64,000 nucleotides of DNA from contig CM034546.1 of NCBI GenBank assembly GCA_020055645.1, forward strand, positions 65,720,001 to 65,784,000. The letters run 5' to 3'. Of the stretch, positions 58,096-64,000 are shown piece after piece. The DNA comes from Tomocerus qinae. Lineage: Eukaryota; Arthropoda; Collembola; Entomobryomorpha; Tomoceridae. The notes beneath the pieces were generated by a model. The model ran no database searches. It had not been told where the DNA came from and was given only the letters and a program-made list of their open reading frames with translations. The translations under genes and the position numbers were made by a program. Position 1 is the stretch's first letter; each line of letters starts with the position of its first letter.

Positions 58096-58447
58096 ATACT
58101 CTTATAGTACTAAAAGATACCACATGTAGGAGGAACGTTACCCAAAAATTGTATTCAATACGTTACACAATCCAGATCAAATGCATAATCAAGAAGATAA
58201 ATACAATTGGGTGTCCCAATTAAGAGGTTATATATCGAAAAGTTAGGTTTTCGGTTTTTTTGGCAATCACAGATACAATAAAGGAAAATTATTGTGAAAT
58301 GGTGGTAAGGATGGAAGATGTGCAGCGAAAAAATGATGTTGAAAGAAAAGCTAGGGCCACATATCTGTCTATATGCGCACTATATCGACATTTAAAAACT
58401 GACAAAGTAGGTGCTGGAGGGTTCTTATAGAAAAGATTAGAGTTCTA

Positions 58448-58714
58448 GTGCAATTAAGACTTAAATTTTTTTGCTCCAATAGGGTACTAATTAATGGAAT
58501 AAGATACAACTTTGTCGGTCGGAATATTGATAATGAAAATGAAGACTTATACCACATAATATGTAAATGCCTACCATATAAACCTTTCAGGGATACGTTA
58601 TTACACGCTACTAATTTGAAGAAAAATAATTTCCATTTTTTTGAGGTTCCTATCATAAAAGTCCTAGCAAACATTTACAATTGTGTGGTACGGACCTTCA
58701 AACTTAGATCCTGA
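58448..58714 (+). pseudogene. Probable LINE (non-LTR retrotransposon) C-terminal remnant
   Basis: An 88-codon frame contains ENEDLYHIICKCLPYKPFR followed by a hydrophobic/basic tail. This resembles the Glu-x-x-x-His-xxx-x-Cys-Pro-x-Tyr-xxx-Arg signature that follows the reverse transcriptase in many LINE ORF2 proteins. The first cysteine pair of that zinc-knuckle-like motif is not visible. No reverse transcriptase domain remains nearby. Confidence 0.4.
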
Positions 58715-59438
58715 GTTATAAACGAGTAGCATTGCCAATTCATACCTTACCTCCTAATTAATAGACTTATTTGTATTTGATAAAATAGTTAAACATAATG
58801 GTATAGCATAATATATTTGGATATGGTTATTGAATTGATGATAATATGATTTTTTGTATTAATGCATGGCAAATTGATTCTTTGTGTAATGAATGTTAAT
58901 TCAAGATGCACAATAATTTTTCTCGTTTTAACAATATATATTTTGGTGGCCCCCTCTTGGTCAAATATCTGGATACGTGCTTGGATATATAGGTTAATTG
59001 GCTTAGGGGCAACGGGGGCAATTGAGGCAACAAATGCGACGCATCGAATTTGCAGCATGCCAAACTCATACATTGAAAGATAAGAACATCAAAATTGCTT
59101 GCACATTAAAGGCTGTTTAAAATTTGAGCCCACTAGCTAAGCACTACTTAAATAACCTTTGGATGTAGTAGAAATAAAATAATGTAAATCGAAACAGATA
59201 TCTTTTGAATTGAACTGAAAAAGTTGAATCCGAGAAACACGGACAGTTTTATCAAAAACGGCACCCAAATGAAAAGGTTTATACTCAACAAAAGATATAC
59301 GTGAATGCAGTGCCACACAATTATATAAATTTGTATAGCTTCTAAGCAAGATTCGTCTATATGGTAACAGGTTAGTCGGTCCGGTAGTTGACAAATTAAA
59401 ATTTCACTTTTGTCACTTCTGGAGGACAAATCCTATAA

Positions 59439-59446
59439 TTTGTCCT
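59439..59446. repeat. 8-bp target-site duplication, left
   Basis: TTTGTCCT directly before CAGAGGCGGCT; repeated at 60360-60367. Confidence 0.85.
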
Positions 59447-60359
59447 CAGAGGCGGCTTTCCCAATGGGCAGACTGGGCAGTTGCCCAGGGCCTCGCGCTT
59501 TTGGGGCCTCGCGCAGGGCTTTGACAAAGAAAGAAAGAATGAAACTTGTTTGTGTTTATTTCACTTCAGAAATACTGGTTTTGCATTTTGGTTTATGTTA
59601 TACGTTTTGTTACAGCATTATTACAGAACAATTTTTAGAATTCAAGGAAGAAAAGTATACCGAAAGTAGAGATTGTGCAATGTAGTAAAAACATACTGGT
59701 GACACGAAAGCAGCATCTCTCAGAATTATTATAGAATTACTAATGCATTTCAATCCACAAATTTGTAGCATTTTGTGATACCAAAACTGCGTAATTAAGT
59801 AGATGTAGACAATTATGTTTCCACTAATAGTTTTTTTTAATTTTAAAAGAAATAACAAAATTTTTTTTAAAAAATGAATAAAATATTCAAATTCTAAAAT
59901 GCCGCATAGCGCCTACGTAGTCTTTAACAGAGTTTTAGGGTCTTATTTTGAGTAAAGGACGTATTGAGGTGGAAACCCTTATAGGCTGAAGCCCCACCCC
60001 AAAATCCAAGAAAAAATATATTTTTCTCAAAATAGCAAAACAAATTGATTTTGACTAATTTTTGTCAAAAATTGACACAATTTTAATAGCGCGAATGTAT
60101 TTAATTGAGTTGCAAGTATCACATAATATATAGTCACTCCCGAAACTCACTTCTGTACACGAACTTGTTTTGTTTTCAATCGTATTCAAAAAACCATAAA
60201 AAGTTTTCATGGTAATTATTTATATGCAAAATTCCTTTAAAAACGGAAAAAATTAGTAGATTTCAATTAATATAATAATTTGCATATTTGTGAATTATTA
60301 TTATGGGGCCTCGCGCGAACATTTTGCCCAGGGCCTCGCAAATCCTAGAGCCGCCACTG
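59447..60359. mobile_element. Non-autonomous hAT-type transposon, 913 bp
   Basis: Begins CAGAGGCGGCT and ends AGCCGCCACTG (11-bp terminal inverted repeats with one mismatch), flanked by the 8-bp duplication TTTGTCCT. Eight-base duplications and CAG-GGCGG type ends are hAT features. Both ends carry GC-rich subterminal copies of GCCCAGGGCCTCGC. No transposase frame longer than about 90 codons is present. Confidence 0.85.
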
Positions 60360-60367
60360 TTTGTCCT
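60360..60367. repeat. 8-bp target-site duplication, right
   Basis: TTTGTCCT, identical to 59439-59446. Confidence 0.85.
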
Positions 60368-60508
60368 CCACTGCTTGGATAGGATAAAGGACTGCCATTG
60401 CTAACTACCATGGTGATTACAGCCAGGTGAATATGGAGGTGAAAAAAGTGCACTTTTAATTTGCCAACTCCCGGACCAACTAACCTGTTTAGACGAATCT
60501 TGGGTTCT

Positions 60509-60960
60509 AAGTATTGTAGTCTACACTATAATTTTTTTTTAATGATTGTAGTATTAATAGTATTTTTCAACACCGCCACGTCGTAAATAAATAAAGAAAT
60601 AAAACTTGCACTCGTATAACCAACTTCGATTATTTAATGCTTCTCTCTAAATTTTTTACATTGAATAAGCCTTATTATCATAGAAAATGGAATACATATT
60701 GTGCTATGCTACGACAAAACATAGGTATTATTAATAAATCCAGAATGTAGTGGTTTTTTGTGGTGTAGATAATTTATACATTAAAAGTGGATGGCAATTA
60801 TTTTTGAATACTGATGTAACTAATTTGGAAAATTGAATGTTGTTTGTTATTTGTTATATGTACTAAACACTTAAGTATCTGCATTTAAGAAATTGTAGGT
60901 ATTGTTGGGAAACAAAAATAATTATATGCTCAGAAGTACTAAAGGACATTTGTTTACTCT
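60509..60960. repeat. Duplicated block upstream of subfamily B genes, copy 2
   Basis: Partner of 53197-53640; about 450 bp, colinear with small indels. Confidence 0.75.
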
Positions 60961-62054
60961 ATACAGTACAATCTCTATATAATAAAATTATTTCTTCCTA
61001 TGTTGCAGGTAACTATCTATGTATCTATCTATGCCATGGACAATGCGGCATTTTGTTGCAATGCACATGCGCGTATACAATACATGTTTCATAAAGCAAG
61101 GAAGTTAAATATGGGCTAACATTAGCTTATTTCGAAATTAGACAATGATAATATGAATAATCATTTTGAAATTCAGCAATGGTACTGAGTGCCTATATTA
61201 TTATAACATCAAAACAAAAATAGAAATTTACATAAGATGATTATTTTGTGATGGAAATGATTGGCGAAAGGGAACATTTCGTTATGATCGTAATAATAAT
61301 AATAATATTGCTTTATTAAAGTGTCAAATGAGTACAATCAATACATCAGATCGATATCAGTAGGCACAGTTGAGAACTGGTCACTGCTTTCCAACACATG
61401 ACACACTAAATACTACTTAGATATTATTCTAATATAACAATACATAGTACTATGTTGAAATAGCATAGTTAGTAGTTAACTGTGCGTATTAATTAACATT
61501 TCAAAACTCCTAATCCAAATTGGTTCTGTTAAATCTATGCACTTATTTAGCATTTTTTAGTAGAGTTGGTTTTACTTTTTATTACCCCATGGACCCCCTT
61601 GATTCCTTTGTGCCAGCTTGCACATCTTTTTGTAGAATTAAATAACAGTACTGGGGGCCACTATTTATCCTTCAAAAATATTAATTCGCAAGTTGCACTC
61701 TTAGAATTTGTACGTTTTTCCAAAATCTCAGGGGGAATCTTATTTTTCTGATTTTATATGGGAGCTTTTTGGTAACTTATTGGGCTGTTTATTAAAAATG
61801 GAGTCTTTCATTGTCCCCTGTATTTGATGCTACGATCTACAGTTATTGTTGTAGTTTAGTAAAATCCTTTTTATCAGGAAGTTGGAACTGCAGTTAATTT
61901 TTCCAACCACTGTAGAAACTAAAACTATATTTAAATTATTGTATTTACAAATATAGTAACCTAAGGGAAATACCGATGATTTTTCGGAATTGTTTTTATT
62001 ACTGTGATTGCGCCCCTTAGCTGGGTTCACTAGTAAACAATTAAACTTGAAAAA
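60961..62054. other. AT-rich spacer with a short AAT microsatellite
   Basis: Imperfect AAT repeats at 61291-61308. A 61-codon open frame at 61566 has no family features. Confidence 0.4.
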
Positions 62055-62271
62055 TGAAAAAGGAATAAACATAATATCAAACTGAATGGTGGTGAAAAGA
62101 GCTTTTGGGGTTCGAATTCTTAGAGCTTCTCAAGTCTGTGAGTCGCTGTGGTTGGGTTTGGAGAGGATACGCACATCAGTTAAAAGCACCGGCGGTTGCT
62201 CCTCAGAAAATTAAACTACATTATTTATTATTTACAAGAAGTGTATGACAATTTCCTCGTAATCCCCAAAT
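62055..62271 (+). promoter_or_regulatory. Shared upstream block of subfamily B, copy 2
   Basis: Homologous to 47957-48173: GGTGGTGAAAAGAGC, TTAGAGCTTCTCAAGTCTG and TTGCTCCTCAGAAAATTAAA in the same order and at a similar distance from the ATG. Confidence 0.5.
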
Positions 62272-64000
62272 ATGAATCAATTTTGTCTTTACATGCATCT
62301 TATTGTTGGATTATGCTCAGCATGGCATTTAAGTGATGTAGTGCATTTCGAAAAGGATTGTTACATGAATCTTTTTTTCCAACAATCTCATTTTGACGTC
62401 CACCAGGAAAAATTGTTTGATCAGGAAATTCAAGAAATCAAAGTTCCCTATGCAATTACAAAGCTAAAATTTCATAATAAAACTCACACTTATTGCATAC
62501 CAGAACATGTAATTAATGATATGAAGTCTTCTTCTCGTTACAACAGTAATGTTAAATGCATCGATGAATTAGGAAGAAGTAAGTTAAACATTTCTTCGCC
62601 ACGTCTAAGAAGCCGTTTTGTATGTGTTGCAAATATCGTAATTAATTTTAACCCAAGTGCATTTATGGATTTCATTTTGATTCATTACATCAGTAACACA
62701 TTTTCAAGCGGACATGAGTTTCCCTGGCGTGGTTTTAGTTTTAAAAGACGTTTGTGGGATTGGTACAACTACGCGGAACATTCTTCGGTTTATATGCTGC
62801 TTAATAAAGAAATTTTAAATATGGTGAAATCAAATTCCGACAAATTTTTTCTTGAATTATCAGGAAAAAAGAAAAAAGAGACTACGATTTTAAATCGTTT
62901 TCTGTTAGATAGACCTTGGTTTATCTTGTCTTGGTCACACGCAGATGACTTAACTGTATATTATTTGTGCCCAACAAACGTAGATCGAAGTGTCAGTTAT
63001 TATGCAGTTACTTATAGCATTATCTCGATTTGCTCCGAAATAAATTGCTATGGAACAAAATTGCGTCGATTAGCAATTGAAAACTTCACTACAAAAAGCA
63101 ACATTGCAAAGAAAATATTACCGCTTATAACGGATTACGACAATAAGTTAGACAAAGATTATTGTGGTCCACCTTTGCAGGGCGATTATTACACTAAGTC
63201 CTCTTTCAGCGAGAAACATGGTCTTTTGGTCCCAATTACGTCTATAATATTTCATAATTTTCCTAATTCCTCTATAGGATATGATGGCTATCATGATAAG
63301 TGCAAATTTTCTAAATACTCGAATTTGGTGCTGCCAGTTCAGGTTCAAAGAGATAATTATAAATGGCGGGATGGAAAACCTTATATAACTGTGATTCCAA
63401 CAACGGAAGATTCCTATAATTTTATTTCATGCGTTGTTTTAGAAGACGAAAGTCTATCCTTCTATGGCTACATTCGACCTTATCATATTGAAATTTGGAT
63501 TGGAATAATAATTTCCGTCTTATTCGTAGCCGCCTTTCTTCATGGAGTAACATTTTACAAAGGAGACAAAAACGACCCATTCATCCTAGTTTGTTATGCG
63601 TATTTGTTGGAAATCAGTTATTCGCTGTCAACACAAGTGAATAAAATAGCATGCATCAAATTAGTACTTGGCCCGTTCCTTCTTATGTTTATCGTATTGA
63701 CAAATGGATACAAAGGTATAATCACTACGGATTTAATTGAGCCACGCCCCGTTAAACGAATTGAATCCATGGAGCATTTGGCAAATCTCACTGAAATTGC
63801 AACTTTTGGTGCTTTGGTAAATACTGAAGAGTTTGACCCTTTTCACGTTTCAACTAAACTACAATCCACTATCCTACAAAAGTATTATCGAAAATATGTT
63901 ACCAAAATGAAGTCTTTTTTGTTTAAAGATCACAATAAAACTACAGTCCTGGAAGCCATAAAAATCTTCAATTTGGAAAATCGAAAAGAAAACAGATATC
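62272..64000 (+). CDS. IR-like receptor (subfamily B, copy 4), runs off the window end
   Basis: ATG 62272 starts MNQFCLYMHLIVGLCSAWHL (signal peptide) and the frame stays open for 576 codons to the window edge. It includes the complete N-terminal region that is interrupted in copy 2 (ITKLKFHNKTHTYCIPEHV), then YNYAEHSSVYML, DYCGPPLQGDYY, TTEDSYNFISC, IRPYHIEIWIGIIIS and LTNGYKGIITTDLIEPRP, ending shortly after NKTTVLEAIKIF. No lesion in the visible part. It is very similar to copy 2 and serves as the reference for that copy's insertion site. About 130-200 codons with the final helix are expected beyond the window. Confidence 0.7.
   Translation, partial: MNQFCLYMHLIVGLCSAWHLSDVVHFEKDCYMNLFFQQSHFDVHQEKLFDQEIQEIKVPYAITKLKFHNKTHTYCIPEHVINDMKSSSRYNSNVKCIDELGRSKLNISSPRLRSRFVCVANIVINFNPSAFMDFILIHYISNTFSSGHEFPWRGFSFKRRLWDWYNYAEHSSVYMLLNKEILNMVKSNSDKFFLELSGKKKKETTILNRFLLDRPWFILSWSHADDLTVYYLCPTNVDRSVSYYAVTYSIISICSEINCYGTKLRRLAIENFTTKSNIAKKILPLITDYDNKLDKDYCGPPLQGDYYTKSSFSEKHGLLVPITSIIFHNFPNSSIGYDGYHDKCKFSKYSNLVLPVQVQRDNYKWRDGKPYITVIPTTEDSYNFISCVVLEDESLSFYGYIRPYHIEIWIGIIISVLFVAAFLHGVTFYKGDKNDPFILVCYAYLLEISYSLSTQVNKIACIKLVLGPFLLMFIVLTNGYKGIITTDLIEPRPVKRIESMEHLANLTEIATFGALVNTEEFDPFHVSTKLQSTILQKYYRKYVTKMKSFLFKDHNKTTVLEAIKIFNLENRKENRY

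Larger units (their letters stand above)
57984..59338. other. Spacer with repeat copy and LINE remnant
   Basis: Holds the 58042-58095 repeat and the LINE-like tail at 58448. The rest is AT-rich without support for a gene. Confidence 0.4.
59339..60512. mobile_element. Outer inverted-repeat element containing a nested hAT-type insert
   Basis: About 65-bp inverted repeats at 59340-59405 and 60445-60512 (CAAGATTCGTCTA, ACAGGTTAGT, GGTCCGG, AAATTAAAA). Between them lies the hAT-type element and little else, so the outer element was probably only about 260 bp before insertion. No target duplication identified. Confidence 0.55.

Noticed and set aside
59410..59685. 91-codon frame across the hAT left end
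   Set aside because: It crosses the insertion boundary at 59447, so it is a chance fusion of host and element sequence.
61566..61751. 61-codon plus-strand open frame
   Set aside because: No family or splice support; single short frame in AT-rich spacer.
1..64000. tRNA or rRNA genes
   Set aside because: I saw no convincing cloverleaf or rRNA core sequence by eye. A tRNAscan run would be needed to exclude tRNAs.

Overview
The window is AT-rich (roughly one third GC by eye) nuclear DNA of an arthropod. Several genes can be joined exactly across GT-AG introns, and most of the coding sequence is divergent chemosensory receptors: two tandem sets of ionotropic-receptor-like (IR-like) genes with a seven-transmembrane gustatory-receptor-like gene between them. 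The large intronless IR-like arrays and a bacterial-type DUF4855 gene in a eukaryotic context suggest a soil hexapod such as a springtail (Collembola). The species is not proven by the sequence.

Layout. 1-2.7 kb: a plus-strand gene for a secreted DUF4855 protein, with a signal-peptide exon spliced to a bacterial-type domain and a decayed discoidin-like tail. 3.4-7.3 kb: minus-strand genes for very small secreted or membrane proteins with microexons. 8.9-12.8 kb: a 3.9-kb P-element/THAP9-type transposon with long inverted repeats and a target duplication, broken by frameshifts and carrying a nested foldback element. 14.4-35.2 kb (minus): IR-like subfamily A, with two intact genes, two pseudogenes and one relic, on duplicated flanks. 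Between these, at 18.8-24.0 kb, lie two genes of unknown function pointing away from each other around a ~210-bp-period satellite. 38.0-40.6 kb: a three-exon gustatory-receptor-like gene on the minus strand. 44.0-64.0 kb (plus): IR-like subfamily B, with one intact gene (55.6-58.0 kb), one gene with a single frameshift (44.0-46.6 kb), one split by a 1.77-kb insertion (48.2-52.3 kb) and one running off the window end (62.3 kb on). Foldback, hAT-type and LINE remnants and a shared upstream block lie among them.

How it fits together. The chemoreceptor genes look like a birth-and-death cluster: coding regions and flanks were duplicated together, some copies have decayed, one pseudogene looks like a chimera of two neighbours, and transposons have inserted between and inside copies. 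The most unusual gene is the DUF4855 gene at the left edge, because the domain is otherwise known to me from bacterial secreted proteins and here it has a spliced leader exon. All calls come from reading the sequence; no database search was run.
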